NCBI RefSeq assembly: GCF_025144725.1
Contig: NZ_JALXKS010000025.1
Coordinates: 1-43,198, forward strand
From: Brevibacterium sp. p3-SID960
Lineage (GTDB): Bacteria > Actinomycetota > Actinomycetes > Actinomycetales > Brevibacteriaceae
Direction of reading: 5' to 3'
DNA length: 43,198 bases
In this document: positions 25,465-35,429 of the stretch, in pieces
Position numbering within the stretch: the stretch's first letter is position 1
Layout: each line of letters starts with the position of its first letter
Translations under genes and position numbers: made by a program
The notes under the pieces: model-generated
What the model saw: only the letters and a program-made list of their open reading frames with translations
What the model was told of the DNA's origin: nothing
The model's database searches: none

Positions 25465-25877
25465 TCACCACCTTCACGCGACACAATGCGAGCCTTGAGC
25501 GGAAGCTTGTGGATGGCCAGGCGCAGTGCCTCGCGTGCCACTTCTTCCGAAACGCCGGCGATCTCAAACATGATGCGACCCGGCTTGACGTTTGCAACCC
25601 ACCATTCCGGCGAGCCCTTACCGGAGCCCATGCGGGTTTCGGCAGGCTTCTTGGTCAGCGGGCGGTCCGGGTAGATGTTGATCCAGACTTTGCCGCCACG
25701 CTTGATGTGACGGGTCATGGCGATACGCGCAGCCTCGATCTGACGGTTGGTGACGTACGCCGGCTCGAGAGCCTGGATGCCGTAGTCACCGAACGCCACG
25801 GTCGTGCCGCCGGTCGCCAGTCCACGCCGCCTGGGGTGGTGCTGCTTGCGGTATTTCACTCGGCGAGGGATCAGCAT
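25461..25877 (-). CDS. rplP: 50S ribosomal protein L16
   Basis: A 138-residue protein near the A-site finger and peptidyl transferase centre. Start [19 protein letters not shown], then [25 protein letters not shown] and [25 protein letters not shown], all canonical. Follows rpsC by 3 bases and overlaps rpmC. Confidence 0.97.
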   Translation of the reverse strand: MLIPRRVKYRKQHHPRRRGLATGGTTVAFGDYGIQALEPAYVTNRQIEAARIAMTRHIKRGGKVWINIYPDRPLTKKPAETRMGSGKGSPEWWVANVKPGRIMFEIAGVSEEVAREALRLAIHKLPLKARIVSREGGE

Positions 25878-25880
25878 AGA

Positions 25881-26702
25881 TCAGCCCTCCGATCCGGCCT
25901 GTGCAGCCGGAGCTGCGTCGGCAGTGTTGTCGTTCGTCTTCTGCTGGGCGTCGTTGCGGCGTTCGCCGCCGCGACCGCGTCCACCGCGACCACCGCGACC
26001 GCCGCGACCACCGCGACCTCCGCGGGGGCTCGGCTGCGCAGCTTCCTGTGCGGCGAGCTCCTTGTCGGTCATGTCGCCCTTGTAGATCCAGACCTTCACG
26101 CCGATGCGGCCGAAGGTGGTGTGCGCTTCGTACAGGCCGAAGTCGATGTTCGCACGCAGGGTGTGCAGCGGCACACGGCCTTCGCGGTAGAACTCCGAGC
26201 GGCTCATCTCAGCGCCGCCGAGACGGCCCGAGCACTGCACGCGGATGCCCTTGGCACCAGCGCGCTGGGCCGACTGGATCGCCTTGCGCATTGCGCGGCG
26301 GAAGGCCACGCGGCTGGCGAGCTGCTCGGCCACGCCCTGAGCGACGAGCTGCGCGTCGATCTCGGGGTTCTTGACCTCGAGGATGTTGAGCTGGATCTGC
26401 TTGCCGGTCAGCTTCTCGAGCTTGCCGCGGATGCGGTCGGCCTCCGCGCCGCGACGCCCGATGACGATGCCCGGGCGGGCGGTGTGGATGTCGACGCGCA
26501 CACGGTCGCGGGTGCGCTCGATGTTGACCTTCGAGATGCCGGCGCGCTCGAGCCCGTCGGAGAGCATCGCGCGGATCTTGACGTCTTCACCGACGTAGTC
26601 CTTGTAGCGCTGACCCGGCTTGGTCGAGTCGGCGAACCACTTGGACTTGTGGTCGGTGGTGATTCCGAGACGGAATCCATTGGGATTGATCTTCTGGCCC
26701 AT
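25881..26702 (-). CDS. rpsC: 30S ribosomal protein S3, with RGG-rich C-terminal tail
   Basis: S3 lines the mRNA entry tunnel with S4 and S5. Residues 1-215 are canonical ([20 protein letters not shown], the KH motif [18 protein letters not shown] [36 protein letters not shown]). The tail from about 225 is [11 protein letters not shown]... with six consecutive RGG-type repeats (227-246), then an Asn/Ala/Gln-rich end, giving 273 residues. ATGA overlap with rplV. Confidence 0.97.
   Translation of the reverse strand: MGQKINPNGFRLGITTDHKSKWFADSTKPGQRYKDYVGEDVKIRAMLSDGLERAGISKVNIERTRDRVRVDIHTARPGIVIGRRGAEADRIRGKLEKLTGKQIQLNILEVKNPEIDAQLVAQGVAEQLASRVAFRRAMRKAIQSAQRAGAKGIRVQCSGRLGGAEMSRSEFYREGRVPLHTLRANIDFGLYEAHTTFGRIGVKVWIYKGDMTDKELAAQEAAQPSPRGGRGGRGGRGGRGGRGRGGERRNDAQQKTNDNTADAAPAAQAGSEG
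25965..26024 (-). repeat. 9-bp tandem repeats encoding the S3 RGG tail
   Basis: Plus-strand units of the form CCGCGACCA/CCGCGACCG repeat in register across this stretch of rpsC. Each encodes Gly-Gly-Arg on the minus strand, so replication slippage would vary tail length in frame. Confidence 0.8.
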
Positions 26703-27085
26703 CAGCGGTCTTCCTTCCGTCCGTCAGCGCTGGCGTCATCACCGGATGCGAGCACCACGGTGATGTGGCTGGTGCGCTTGTTGATGCGACCGGCGCGCCC
26801 CTGGGCACGCGGGCGGAACCGCTTCATGGTCGGTCCTTCATCTACGAATGCTTCGGAGATGACCAGGTCGTCTTCGTTGAAGGCCTCACCGAGCTTGTCT
26901 GCCTTGACACGCGCATTGGCGATGCCGGAGGAGACCAGCTTGTAGATCGGTTCGGAGGCCGACTGCTCTGCAAACTTCAGCACCGCGAGGGCTTCGGTCG
27001 CCTGCTGACCACGAATGAGGTCAACGACGCGACGAGCCTTCTGAGGCGTGACACGCAGGTAGCGTGCTTTCGCCGTGGCTTCCAT
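26702..27085 (-). CDS. rplV: 50S ribosomal protein L22
   Basis: A 127-residue protein whose beta-hairpin loop reaches the exit-tunnel constriction. Core [22 protein letters not shown] and the hairpin [28 protein letters not shown] are canonical, with no macrolide-resistance-type insertion visible. Overlaps rpsC by ATGA. Confidence 0.97.
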   Translation of the reverse strand: MEATAKARYLRVTPQKARRVVDLIRGQQATEALAVLKFAEQSASEPIYKLVSSGIANARVKADKLGEAFNEDDLVISEAFVDEGPTMKRFRPRAQGRAGRINKRTSHITVVLASGDDASADGRKEDR

Positions 27086-27124
27086 CGTTTCCTTCTCTCT
27101 CTCTGCCGATCGTCAGGCAGCGCC

Positions 27125-27406
27125 TCAGCGGCGCTTGCCCTTCCGATCGTCCTTGTCGTGGCCGCGGAACGTCCGCGTCGGGGCGAATTCGCCGAGCTTG
27201 TGCCCGACCATGGATTCGGTGATGAACACCGGAACGTGCTTGCGTCCGTCGTGCACGGCGATCGTGTGTCCCAGGAAGTCCGGGATGATCATCGAGCGAC
27301 GGGACCACGTCTTGATGACGTTCTTGGTGCCCTTTTCGTTCTGAGCATCAACCTTCTTGAAGAGGTGCTCGTCAACGAAGGGGCCCTTTTTCAGACTACG
27401 AGGCAT
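27125..27406 (-). CDS. rpsS: 30S ribosomal protein S19
   Basis: A 93-residue head protein near bridge B1a. [65 protein letters not shown] are textbook S19. It lies 39 bases upstream of rplV and 15 bases after rplB. Confidence 0.98.
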   Translation of the reverse strand: MPRSLKKGPFVDEHLFKKVDAQNEKGTKNVIKTWSRRSMIIPDFLGHTIAVHDGRKHVPVFITESMVGHKLGEFAPTRTFRGHDKDDRKGKRR

Positions 27407-27421
27407 GTTTCAGGCTCCCTA

Positions 27422-28258
27422 TCAACGCTTCTTGCCGGTACGGCGGCGACGCACGATGAGCTTGTCGCTTTCCTTGTTGGGGCGGCGGGTGCGGCCTTCG
27501 AGCTGACCCCACGGGCTGACCGGGTGACGGCCACCGGAGGTCTTGCCCTCGCCACCGCCATGCGGGTGGTCCACCGGGTTCATGACGACACCGCGGACGG
27601 TCGGGCGCTTGCCCTTCCACCGCATACGGCCGGCCTTGCCCCAGCTGATGTTCGACTGCTCGGCGTTGCCGACCTCGCCGACCGTGGCACGGCAGCGGGC
27701 GTCGACGTTGCGGATCTCACCCGACGGCATACGCAGCTGAGCGTAGGGGCCGTACTTGGCGACGAGCTGAACCGATGCGCCGGCGGAGCGGGCGATCTTC
27801 GCACCGCCGCCCGGACGCAGCTCGACTGCGTGGACCACGGTGCCGACCGGGATGTTGCGCAGTGCGAGGTTGTTGCCCGGCTTGATGTCAGCCGTCGGTC
27901 CGGCTTCGATGCGGTCGTTCTGCTTGAGCTTGTCCGGGGCGATGATGTAGCGCTTCTCCCCGTCCGCGTAGTGCAGCAGCGCGATGCGAGCCGTGCGGTT
28001 CGGATCGTATTCGATGTGCGCAACACGTGCCGGCACGCCGTCCTTGTCATGGCGACGGAAGTCGATGACACGGTATTGGCGCTTGTGGCCTCCGCCCTGG
28101 TGGCGGGTGGTGATGCGTCCCTGACTGTTGCGTCCGCCCTTCTTGGGCAGCGGACGCAGAAGCGACTTCTCCGGCGTAGACCGGGTCACTTCTACAAAGT
28201 CGGCGACCGATGAGCCGCGGCGGCCCGGGGTCGTCGGCTTGTGCTTACGGATTCCCAT
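27422..28258 (-). CDS. rplB: 50S ribosomal protein L2
   Basis: A 278-residue protein at the peptidyl transferase centre and bridge B7b. [21 protein letters not shown] start, [26 protein letters not shown], and the conserved loop [26 protein letters not shown] holding the catalytic-centre-proximal His. It follows rplW by 32 bases. Confidence 0.98.
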   Translation of the reverse strand: MGIRKHKPTTPGRRGSSVADFVEVTRSTPEKSLLRPLPKKGGRNSQGRITTRHQGGGHKRQYRVIDFRRHDKDGVPARVAHIEYDPNRTARIALLHYADGEKRYIIAPDKLKQNDRIEAGPTADIKPGNNLALRNIPVGTVVHAVELRPGGGAKIARSAGASVQLVAKYGPYAQLRMPSGEIRNVDARCRATVGEVGNAEQSNISWGKAGRMRWKGKRPTVRGVVMNPVDHPHGGGEGKTSGGRHPVSPWGQLEGRTRRPNKESDKLIVRRRRTGKKR

Positions 28259-28290
28259 GAGTCTCTATCCTTCTTCAGGTCTGACCGCTC

Positions 28291-28590
28291 TCAGAGCGAT
28301 CCGCCGAAAATGTCGATCGAACCGTCCTTGAGGGCGACGATGGCACGCTTGGTGTCATTGCGCTTGCCCCAGCCGGTGCGGGTGCGGCGGCGCTTGCCCT
28401 CGCGATTGAGGGTGTTCACCGATGCCACCTTGACACCGAAGATCGATTCGATTGCGTACTTGATCTCAGTCTTGTTCGAACGCGGGTCCACCAGGAAGGT
28501 GTACTTGCCTTCGTCCATCAGCGCGTAGGTCTTCTCAGACACGACGGGCGCGATGATGATGTCGCGTGGGTCCTTGAACGTGACGCTCAT
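28291..28590 (-). CDS. rplW: 50S ribosomal protein L23
   Basis: A 99-residue tunnel-exit protein that docks trigger factor and [52 protein letters not shown] is canonical. ATG overlaps the rplD stop (ATGA). Confidence 0.97.
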   Translation of the reverse strand: MSVTFKDPRDIIIAPVVSEKTYALMDEGKYTFLVDPRSNKTEIKYAIESIFGVKVASVNTLNREGKRRRTRTGWGKRNDTKRAIVALKDGSIDIFGGSL

Positions 28591-29264
28591 TTGGCTTCCT
28601 CCTCACCGGACTCAGCCGTGTTCTTCTGAACCGACGACATGTCGAGGAAGCGCTGCAGAGCGGCTTCGGTGAAGACGATGTCATCAGCCATGAGGACGTC
28701 GTAGGTGTTGAGCTGTTCGGCAGTGAGCACGTGAACCTTCGGCAGGTTGCGCACGCTGCGCTCGGTGAGGTCGTCACCGCGCTCGATCACCACGAGCTTG
28801 TTCGGCCGTGTCGAGATGTTCTCCAGGGCTGCGCGTGCCTGCTTCGTCGAGGGCTTTTCGCCGTCGACGAGAGCGCTGACCACGAAGATCTGGTCGAGGC
28901 GGGCGCGGTCGGACAGGGCGCCGCGCAGGGCCGCGGCCTTCATCTTCTTGGGGGTGCGCTGCGAGTAGTCGCGCGGCACCGGGCCGTGGACGATGCCGCC
29001 GCCGGCGTACTGCGGAGCGCGGATCGAACCCTGGCGGGCGTTGCCGGTGCCCTTCTGGCGGTACGGCTTGCGGCCGCCGCCGCGCACTTCAGCGCGGGTC
29101 TTGGTCTTGTGGGTGCCCTGACGTGCGGCAGCCATCTGAGCCACCACAACCTGGTGGATGAGCGGCACGTTGGTCTGGATGCCGAAGACTGCTGCGGGCA
29201 GCTCAGCGGATCCGGACTTCTTGCCGGCGGCGTCGAGGACGTCGATGGTCTTGGTTTCAGTCAT
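28587..29264 (-). CDS. rplD: 50S ribosomal protein L4
   Basis: A 225-residue protein whose loop reaches the tunnel constriction opposite L22. The extended loop [33 protein letters not shown] is intact. C-terminal ~15 residues are an acidic extension ([11 protein letters not shown]). In E. coli free L4 represses its own operon; no L4-responsive leader can be asserted here. Confidence 0.97.
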   Translation of the reverse strand: MTETKTIDVLDAAGKKSGSAELPAAVFGIQTNVPLIHQVVVAQMAAARQGTHKTKTRAEVRGGGRKPYRQKGTGNARQGSIRAPQYAGGGIVHGPVPRDYSQRTPKKMKAAALRGALSDRARLDQIFVVSALVDGEKPSTKQARAALENISTRPNKLVVIERGDDLTERSVRNLPKVHVLTAEQLNTYDVLMADDIVFTEAALQRFLDMSSVQKNTAESGEEEAK

Positions 29265-29269
29265 CTCTC

Positions 29270-29944
29270 TCAGGCCTCCTTCGCTGCGGAGCGAACGAGC
29301 ACGACTGCTCCCTTGGGGCCGGGGACGGCGCCCTTGATGAGGAGCAGGTTGTTGTCGGTGTCGACAGCGTGGATCGTCAGGTTCTGGGTGGTGCGGCGCA
29401 CGTTGCCCATGCGTCCGGCCATCCGCATGCCCTTGAAGACGCGACCGGGGGTGGCAGCCCCGCCGATCGAGCCGGCCTTGCGGTGGTTGCGGTGCTGGCC
29501 GTGCGAGGCTCCGACACCGGCGAAGTTGTGGCGTTTCATGACACCAGCGGTGCCCTTGCCCTTGCTGGTGGCGGTCACGTCGACCTTGGCGCCGGCCTCG
29601 AACACCTCGATGCCCAGCTCCTGGCCGAGTTCGTACTGGGCAGCATCGGAGGTGCGCAGTTCGACGAGGTGACGACGCGGAGCGACACCGGCCTTCTCGA
29701 AGTGGCCGGAGGTCGGCTTGTCGACCTTGCGCGGGTCGATCTCACCGAAGCCGAGCTGGACGGCCGAGTAGCCGTCGACGTCTTCGCTGCGGATCTGGGT
29801 GACGACGTTGGCGTCAGCCTTGACCACAGTCACCGGAACAAGGTTGGCGTTTTCGTCCCACACCTGGGTCATGCCGAGCTTGGTGCCCATGAGGCCCTTG
29901 ACGGCACGTGTGGTGGGGAGCGGCTGTGAACGGGTGTTGGCCAT
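29270..29944 (-). CDS. rplC: 50S ribosomal protein L3
   Basis: A 224-residue protein near the A site of the peptidyl transferase centre. [74 protein letters not shown] core is intact. The start falls 9 bases after the rpsJ stop. Confidence 0.97.
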   Translation of the reverse strand: MANTRSQPLPTTRAVKGLMGTKLGMTQVWDENANLVPVTVVKADANVVTQIRSEDVDGYSAVQLGFGEIDPRKVDKPTSGHFEKAGVAPRRHLVELRTSDAAQYELGQELGIEVFEAGAKVDVTATSKGKGTAGVMKRHNFAGVGASHGQHRNHRKAGSIGGAATPGRVFKGMRMAGRMGNVRRTTQNLTIHAVDTDNNLLLIKGAVPGPKGAVVLVRSAAKEA

Positions 29945-29953
29945 TACTCCCCC

Positions 29954-30262
29954 TTAGAGCTTGATCTCGATGTTGACGTCATCGGCCAGGTCGAGGCGCA
30001 TGAGCGAATCGACGGCCTTCGGCGTCGGGTCAACGATGTCGATGAGGCGCTTGTGCGTGCGCATCTCGAAGTGCTCGCGGCTGTCCTTGTACTTGTGCGG
30101 CGAACGGATGACGCAGTACACGTTCTTCTCCGTCGGCAGCGGCACTGGGCCCACAACCGTAGCTCCCGCGCGCGTCACAGTGTCCACGATCTTGCGTGCT
30201 GCACTGTCGATGACGGCGTGGTCGTACGACTTGAGCCGAATGCGGATCTTCTGTCCCGCCAT
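29954..30262 (-). CDS. rpsJ: 30S ribosomal protein S10
   Basis: A 102-residue S10 (NusE), also part of antitermination complexes. [59 protein letters not shown] are canonical. ATG 30262; the open frame upstream is non-coding leader. First gene of the S10 operon, with a roughly 250-base leader. Confidence 0.98.
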   Translation of the reverse strand: MAGQKIRIRLKSYDHAVIDSAARKIVDTVTRAGATVVGPVPLPTEKNVYCVIRSPHKYKDSREHFEMRTHKRLIDIVDPTPKAVDSLMRLDLADDVNIEIKL

Positions 30263-30628
30263 GGCTTCGTCTCTTTCTGTTGGTCCTCCGGCCATCAACC
30301 ATGGTCCGTACGGATCGCATGGTCTGCGCCGGCTTGCTGTGACCGACCCCCGAGGTCGGGCGTGTCGCTCTCGCCTTCCGGCCGAACGCACACACATCAT
30401 CAAATGGCTGCCCGGTGCAGACGAACCCGGATCATCCAGATTCTTCCGGTCGATTCTGGGCTGTTCGCGGCACAGCGGCCGCAGTGCAGGGGTCATCTGC
30501 CCAAAACGCAACTTGTCTATACTGTCACAGCCGCTCACCGAGAGGCAAATCGGGCACCCAAGCACACCTGGCAGCGCCGCGTGAGCTTCCGCACGCAGGC
30601 GCGTCACCGCCTCGGGAGCGGACAGCGA
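30263..30628 (-). other. S10 operon leader region
   Basis: No protein-coding gene is seen in the 430 bases between rpsJ and the transporter ATPase. On the minus strand TATAGA (30521-30516) is the best -10 candidate, placing the start near 30509 and giving a leader of about 250 bases. The -35 box is poor. A 6-bp hairpin (CCGACC/GGTCGG, 30343-30359) lies in the leader. Long leaders at rpsJ can carry autoregulation by L4, but no specific structure was identified. Confidence 0.4.
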
Positions 30629-30658
30629 AGCGCACCCGGCACGATAACCGGGTGCGCT
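30629..30658 (-). terminator. Terminator after the transporter ATPase gene
   Basis: An 11-bp perfect stem (AGCGCACCCGG at 30629-30639, CCGGGTGCGCT at 30648-30658) sits 34 bases past the ATPase stop and ends the importer operon before the S10 promoter region. Confidence 0.75.
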
Positions 30659-30692
30659 CACGCAATCGCAGCCGCTGCCGGCTGCACGGGTG

Positions 30693-31958
30693 TCAGTTCG
30701 AGACGATCGAGCCCTCTTCGGACTGCGCCCGCTCGAGTGCGCGCTTGCGCTGCTCCTCCACGCGCTTGCCGATCTCGCGGGCGCGGTCCTCGTCGCGGGT
30801 GAGGTTCTCCCCTGTCTCGGGGTTGAAGACCATGACGTCGGCCGGGTCGAACCACAGCTCGACGTCATCACCCTCACGGACCTGCGAGCTCGGCTCGAGC
30901 GCGGCGACGACCTGCGGGCGCATGCCCTCGCCGTCGAGGTCGCGGTCGAGCTCGTCGAGCGCTTCCTGCACCTCGGGCTTGGGCTCGAAGGGCAGATAGG
31001 CGTAGATCTCGTTGCCCAGCCATTCGGTGACGTCGACCTTCGCAGTGATGACGGCGCCGCGGTCGCGCTCATCAGCGTCCATGAGGGTCGCATCGCGGAA
31101 GGCCTCGGGTCGGATGCCGGCGATGAGCAGCTGCGGGGCGTCCTTGAGCCCCTTGGCCCGCTTGCCGGGCAGTTCGAAGTCACCGAACGGCGAGCTGAGT
31201 CGGCCGTCGGTGTACTCGACGGGCAGGAAGTTCATCGACGGGGAGCCGATGAACCCGGCGACGAACAGGTTGAGCGGCTCACGGTAGAGCTCCTGCGGGC
31301 TGGCGTACTGCTGCAGTGCGCCGCGCTTGAGCACTGCAACCTTGTCGCCGAGCGTCATCGCCTCGGTCTGGTCGTGGGTGACGTAGACGGTGGTCACGCC
31401 GAGCTGGCGCTGCATGCGCGCGATCTCCGTGCGCATCTGGCCGCGCAGCTTCGCGTCGAGGTTCGACAGCGGCTCGTCGAACAGGAACGCCTTGGCATCC
31501 CGGACGATCGCCCGGCCCATCGCCACGCGCTGACGCTGGCCGCCGGAGAGGTTGCCCGGTTTGCGCTGCAGGTGCTCGCCGAGTTCGAGCATCTTCGCGG
31601 CCCGCTCGACGCGCGCGCTCACCTCGTTCTCGTCATAGTGCTCCTTGTTCAGGCGCAGCGGGAAGGCGATGTTCTCGTAGACCGTCAGGTGCGGGTACAG
31701 GGCGTAGTTCTGGAACACCATCGACAGGTCGCGGTCGCGCGGCGGCAGGTCGTTGACCCGCTTGCCGTCGATGAACAGCTCGCCTTCGGTGATGTCCTCG
31801 AGGCCGACGATCATCCGCAGCAGGGTCGATTTGCCGGAGCCGGAGGGCCCAACGAGGATGACGAACTCGCCGTTGTCGATGCTCAGCGACACGTCGTTGA
31901 CGGCAGGGAAGCCGTCGCCGTAGCGCTTGACGATGTTCTTGAGGTCGATTTCAGCCAT
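30693..31958 (-). CDS. Sugar ABC transporter ATP-binding protein (SugC/MsmK/UgpC-like)
   Basis: Cytoplasmic ATPase of a CUT1-family sugar importer. The 421-residue protein has Walker [10 protein letters not shown] (37-45), Q-loop [12 protein letters not shown] (82-93), signature LSGGQRQR (137-144), Walker [13 protein letters not shown] (157-168) and H-loop [10 protein letters not shown] (192-201). A C-terminal TOBE/OB regulatory region follows (from about 240: [33 protein letters not shown]), ending in an Arg/Glu-rich tail. It follows the binding protein and two permeases in the order of mycobacterial lpqY-sugA-sugB-sugC. Shine-Dalgarno AGGAGA is present. One ATPase may serve several CUT1 importers. 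Confidence 0.9.
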   Translation of the reverse strand: MAEIDLKNIVKRYGDGFPAVNDVSLSIDNGEFVILVGPSGSGKSTLLRMIVGLEDITEGELFIDGKRVNDLPPRDRDLSMVFQNYALYPHLTVYENIAFPLRLNKEHYDENEVSARVERAAKMLELGEHLQRKPGNLSGGQRQRVAMGRAIVRDAKAFLFDEPLSNLDAKLRGQMRTEIARMQRQLGVTTVYVTHDQTEAMTLGDKVAVLKRGALQQYASPQELYREPLNLFVAGFIGSPSMNFLPVEYTDGRLSSPFGDFELPGKRAKGLKDAPQLLIAGIRPEAFRDATLMDADERDRGAVITAKVDVTEWLGNEIYAYLPFEPKPEVQEALDELDRDLDGEGMRPQVVAALEPSSQVREGDDVELWFDPADVMVFNPETGENLTRDEDRAREIGKRVEEQRKRALERAQSEEGSIVSN

Positions 31959-32033
31959 CTTGATCTCCTGAATGGGGTGCCGAAGCTGTGCGTGACGCGC
32001 GGTCGCTGGCCGCTGCCGAGGTGGTGGTGCGGG

Positions 32034-32882
32034 TCATCCCTTCACCGCACCCGAGGTCAGGCCGGAGACGATCTGGCGCTGGAAGGCGAGGACGATGATG
32101 ATGACCGGGATGGTCACGACGATCGCGGCGGCCGCGATCGCGCCCGCCGGCTCCTCGAACTGGCTGGCGCCGGTGAAGAACGACAGCGCCGCCGGGACCG
32201 GGCGGGCCGCTGAGGTCGATGTCAGCGAGATGCCGTAGAGGAAGTCGTTCCAGGCGATGAAGAAGGCGATGATCGCCGTGGTGAACACGCCGGGAGCGGC
32301 CAGCGGGATGATGACCTTGCGGAAGGCCTGGAAGGACTTCGCGCCGTCGACCTGGGCGGCCTGCTCGAGCTCCCACGGGATCTGCTGGAAGAACGAGGTC
32401 AGCGTCCAGATCGAGATCGGCAGGGTCAGCGACAGGTACGGGATGATGAGGCCGAGCCAGGTGTCGTAGAGCCCGACGACCGACCACAGGTTGAACAGCG
32501 GGGTGACGAGCGAGATGACCGGGAAGACCGTCACCGCCAGCGACATGTAGAGCACAAACCGCTTGCCGGGGAACTCCAGCCGGGCGATCGCGTAGGCGGC
32601 CAGGGTGGAGAGGATGACGGCGATGAGCGTGGCGATGAGGCAGATCGCGATCGAGTTGCGCAGCGCCGGCAGGAACAGGTCGCGCGCCGCCCCGTTGATG
32701 ATGAGGTCGTAGTTCTCCCAGCTGATCTGCGTGGGCCAGAACTGACGGTTGGAGACGTCAGCTGAGCTCTTGAGCGACAGCGACAGGGTCCACACGACCG
32801 GGAACAGCGCCCACAGCCCGATGAGGATGAAGGCGGCGATCCAGCCGAAGGTCGCCAGCGGTGTCTTCTTGCCGGAATTCAT
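32034..32882 (-). CDS. Sugar ABC transporter permease (SugB/MalG-like)
   Basis: Integral membrane permease of 282 residues with about six hydrophobic segments, the first at FGWIAAFILIGLWALFPVVW. The cytoplasmic EAA loop is visible as EQAAQVDGAKSFQAFRKVIIPLAAPG (about 184-209), which docks on the ATPase. Typical MalG-group length and C-terminal QRQIVSGLTSGAVKG. ATG 32882 has AAGGAG upstream; it starts 3 bases after the upstream permease stop. Confidence 0.9.
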   Translation of the reverse strand: MNSGKKTPLATFGWIAAFILIGLWALFPVVWTLSLSLKSSADVSNRQFWPTQISWENYDLIINGAARDLFLPALRNSIAICLIATLIAVILSTLAAYAIARLEFPGKRFVLYMSLAVTVFPVISLVTPLFNLWSVVGLYDTWLGLIIPYLSLTLPISIWTLTSFFQQIPWELEQAAQVDGAKSFQAFRKVIIPLAAPGVFTTAIIAFFIAWNDFLYGISLTSTSAARPVPAALSFFTGASQFEEPAGAIAAAAIVVTIPVIIIVLAFQRQIVSGLTSGAVKG

Positions 32883-32885
32883 GTC

Positions 32886-33872
32886 CTACTCCTTCCCTGC
32901 ACCGAGGTTGACGTTGAAGCCCTTGATGAACAGCAGGCAGATGAGGCCGACAGCGATGAACAGCAGCACGGAGACTGCCGAGCCGAGGCCGGTCTGCAGC
33001 TGCGAGATCGTCTGGTCGTAGGCCAGTGAGGAGACCGTGGCGGTGCCGTTGGCGCCCTCGGTCATGACGAAGACCGAGTCGAATATGCGGAAGGCCTCAA
33101 GGGTGCGGAACATGAGCGCGACCATGATCGAGGCCTTCATGTTCGGCAGGGTCACCCTCACGAGGCGCTGCCAGCGGCTGGCGCCGTCGACGGTGGCCGC
33201 TTCGAGCATGTCGCCGGGGATCTGCGCGAGCCCGGCGAGCATGAGCAGTGAGATGAACGGGGTGGTCTTCCAGATCTCGGCCAGGGAGATGACGGCGAAG
33301 GAGGACCAGAAGTTGCCGAACCAGTCGAAGCTCTCCATCCCCAGCCAGGTGCCGACGAAGCCGGTGCCCAGGTCGAAGGCGTACTTCCAGGAGAACGCCG
33401 CGACGACGGTGATGATGCCGTAGGGGATGAGGATGATCGTGCGGATCGGCCCGCGCACCGCCTTGAGCGCATTGAGCATGACGACGGCGAAAGCGAAGCC
33501 GAGGACGAGTTCGACGGCGACGGTGAAGACGGTGATGAGCAGCGTGAACCCGAGGGTCTGCCACCACAGCGGGTCGGTCAGCACGGTGACGTAGTTGAGA
33601 CCCCAGTTGAAGTAGGCGTTGTCCGGGTCGGTCAGCCGCTTGTTGAAGAACGACTGGTAGACCGCCTGGAGGATCGGGTAGCCGGTCACCAGCAGCAGCA
33701 CGGCACCGGCCGGCCAGGCGAGCATGAGGCCCAAGCGCGCCTCGTCCTTCGTGCGCTGGGACTTGTGCGCCTTGCCCTTCCGCTTGCCCGTCGCCGAGGC
33801 GCCCTGTCCTGCCGCGGCGTCCGTCGCCTCGGTCTTGGAGGTCGTGAGCAGGTGTGTGTCGTCGTTGGTCAC
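32886..33872 (-). CDS. Sugar ABC transporter permease (SugA/MalF-like)
   Basis: A 328-residue permease partner. A Lys/Ala/Thr-rich cytoplasmic N-terminus (1-43) precedes about six membrane segments (first: LGLMLAWPAGAVLLLVTGYPI). EAA-type loop is MLEAATVDGASRWQRLVRVTLPNMK. The GTG start at 33872 overlaps the stop of the binding-protein gene (GTGA) and has GAGAGG upstream. Pairs with the MalG-like permease to form the channel. Confidence 0.9.
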   Translation of the reverse strand: MTNDDTHLLTTSKTEATDAAAGQGASATGKRKGKAHKSQRTKDEARLGLMLAWPAGAVLLLVTGYPILQAVYQSFFNKRLTDPDNAYFNWGLNYVTVLTDPLWWQTLGFTLLITVFTVAVELVLGFAFAVVMLNALKAVRGPIRTIILIPYGIITVVAAFSWKYAFDLGTGFVGTWLGMESFDWFGNFWSSFAVISLAEIWKTTPFISLLMLAGLAQIPGDMLEAATVDGASRWQRLVRVTLPNMKASIMVALMFRTLEAFRIFDSVFVMTEGANGTATVSSLAYDQTISQLQTGLGSAVSVLLFIAVGLICLLFIKGFNVNLGAGKE

Positions 33873-35176
33873 AGCAGCGCCTCTCCACGCAGGATCTCGA
33901 GGATGAGATCGGCTGAGGTCTTCGGTGTGCTCTCGGGGCTGACGTCAGCCGGCGGGTGCCAGGATCGCTGGATGCCGCCGGTGATGCCGTTGTAGTACGG
34001 CGAGAGCGGGCGGGGCTTCGCCACGTCGAGCGAGTCGAGGATCGCTTCGGAGTACGGGGCCTCCTCCTGCACCTTCGGGTCGTCGAAGGCGGCGCGGGTG
34101 GCCGGCGGCAGCCCGTCGGTGATGTAGTACTCGGCCTGCTTCTGCGTCTCGCGGATGCAGCTGATCGCCTCGAAGGCTTCGTCCTGGTGGTCGGAGAACG
34201 CGCCGACGGCGAGCTTGCCACCGCCGAGCGGTGCGGCACCCGGTGTGCCCTCTTCGACCGCGGGGTACTGAGCCCAGCCGACGTCGTCGAAGACCTCCTG
34301 GTCGAGGCTGCCGTCCTCGACGGCGGCCTTCATGGCTGGGTAGACGAAGGGCCAGTTGACCATGAACCCGCCGTTCTCACCCTGGAAGCGCAGCATCGCG
34401 CCCTGCTCGTCGAGGTTGGAGAAGTTCGGGCCGCCCAGGCCCTCCGAGCCGATCGTGTCGACGATCTGCGCGGCTTTCTCCCCTGCTGGGGAGTCGAGGC
34501 CGAGTTCGGTGTCCTCGGGTTCGGCTTCGGGGTCCTTGACGATCGCCTCGCCCTGGGATTCGTAGAGCGCGTTGACCCACACGGTCAGCGATTCGGCGCG
34601 GATGCCGTGGGCGCCGATCTCCTTGTCCTGGTCCTTGGCCGCTTCGATGATCTGATCCCAGGTGACCGGCTTCTCCATGTCGAGGCCGGCCGCCTCGGCG
34701 ACGGACTTGCGGTACCACAGGATCTGGGTGTTGGCCTGAACGGGGGCGACGACGAGCTGGTCCTCCCACATCGACGACTCGACTGCCGCCTCGACGACGT
34801 CATCGGTGAATTCGTCGACGTACTCCTCAGGCACCGGGGCGATGAAGCCGGCGTTGGCGAACTCAGGAACGTAGACGGTGTCGATGCTCATGATGTCGAT
34901 CGAGGCGTCTTTGGAGGCAAGCCTTCGGATGAGCTGCTCGCGCTGACCGGCGGCGTCGCTGGGCAGCATCGAGGTCTGGATCGTGTATTTGCCCCCGGAG
35001 GCCTCGGTGCAGGCTTCGGCCATTGCCGCCTTGCCGCCGTTGTCGGGGTCGATGTACCACGTCAGCGTCTTCGCGTCCTCTTGCGTGCCGCAGCCGCTGA
35101 GGGCCATGAGCGTCGCTGTCGCCATCGCCGCTCCGGCCAGCAGCCGGGTCCTGCGGCGGCGGGATGGATCCGTCAT
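33869..35176 (-). CDS. LpqY-like sugar-binding lipoprotein
   Basis: Extracytoplasmic solute-binding protein of 435 residues with a lipoprotein signal: RRRRTRLLAGAAMATATLMA then LSGC (lipid-modified Cys29). The mature part has KTLTWYIDPDNGGKAAMAEACTEASGGKYTIQTSMLPSDAAGQREQLIRRLASKDASIDIM, strongly reminiscent of mycobacterial LpqY, which captures trehalose released at the cell envelope. A related substrate (trehalose or another alpha-disaccharide) is therefore likely but unproven. The ATG at 35176 has GGAGGAG upstream. First gene of the importer operon, starting in a 253-base gap after tuf with no clear promoter or operator assigned. Confidence 0.85.
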   Translation of the reverse strand: MTDPSRRRRTRLLAGAAMATATLMALSGCGTQEDAKTLTWYIDPDNGGKAAMAEACTEASGGKYTIQTSMLPSDAAGQREQLIRRLASKDASIDIMSIDTVYVPEFANAGFIAPVPEEYVDEFTDDVVEAAVESSMWEDQLVVAPVQANTQILWYRKSVAEAAGLDMEKPVTWDQIIEAAKDQDKEIGAHGIRAESLTVWVNALYESQGEAIVKDPEAEPEDTELGLDSPAGEKAAQIVDTIGSEGLGGPNFSNLDEQGAMLRFQGENGGFMVNWPFVYPAMKAAVEDGSLDQEVFDDVGWAQYPAVEEGTPGAAPLGGGKLAVGAFSDHQDEAFEAISCIRETQKQAEYYITDGLPPATRAAFDDPKVQEEAPYSEAILDSLDVAKPRPLSPYYNGITGGIQRSWHPPADVSPESTPKTSADLILEILRGEALL

Positions 35177-35357
35177 CAGCGCTCCTCCAGCCTTCCGTCT
35201 CGCGGTTCTTGCGAACCTCGCCGGTGCCGTGCAGCCCTGTGCGGTGCATTGAGGGATCCTGCAAGACACACCACAATTCTGGTCTCACCTTAGCGGAGAA
35301 TCGGCGAATGTGCGGGAAGAGCCGACCAGAAGACCAGTTCAGGGCGCTGAATGCACG

Positions 35358-35390
35358 AAGCCCCGGGAGTCGCAATGACTCCCGGGGCTT
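35358..35390 (-). terminator. Terminator after tuf
   Basis: A 14-bp perfect inverted repeat (35358-35371 with 35377-35390, loop GCAAT) begins 40 bases past the tuf stop and should end the str operon. Confidence 0.8.
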
Positions 35391-35429
35391 CAGTGTGATC
35401 GTGTGTCGATCACATCATCTGATCAGTGA

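Noticed and set aside
25965..26024. Short regular repeats resembling a CRISPR array.
   Set aside because: They are 9-bp in-frame repeats inside rpsC encoding Gly-Gly-Arg, with no spacers.
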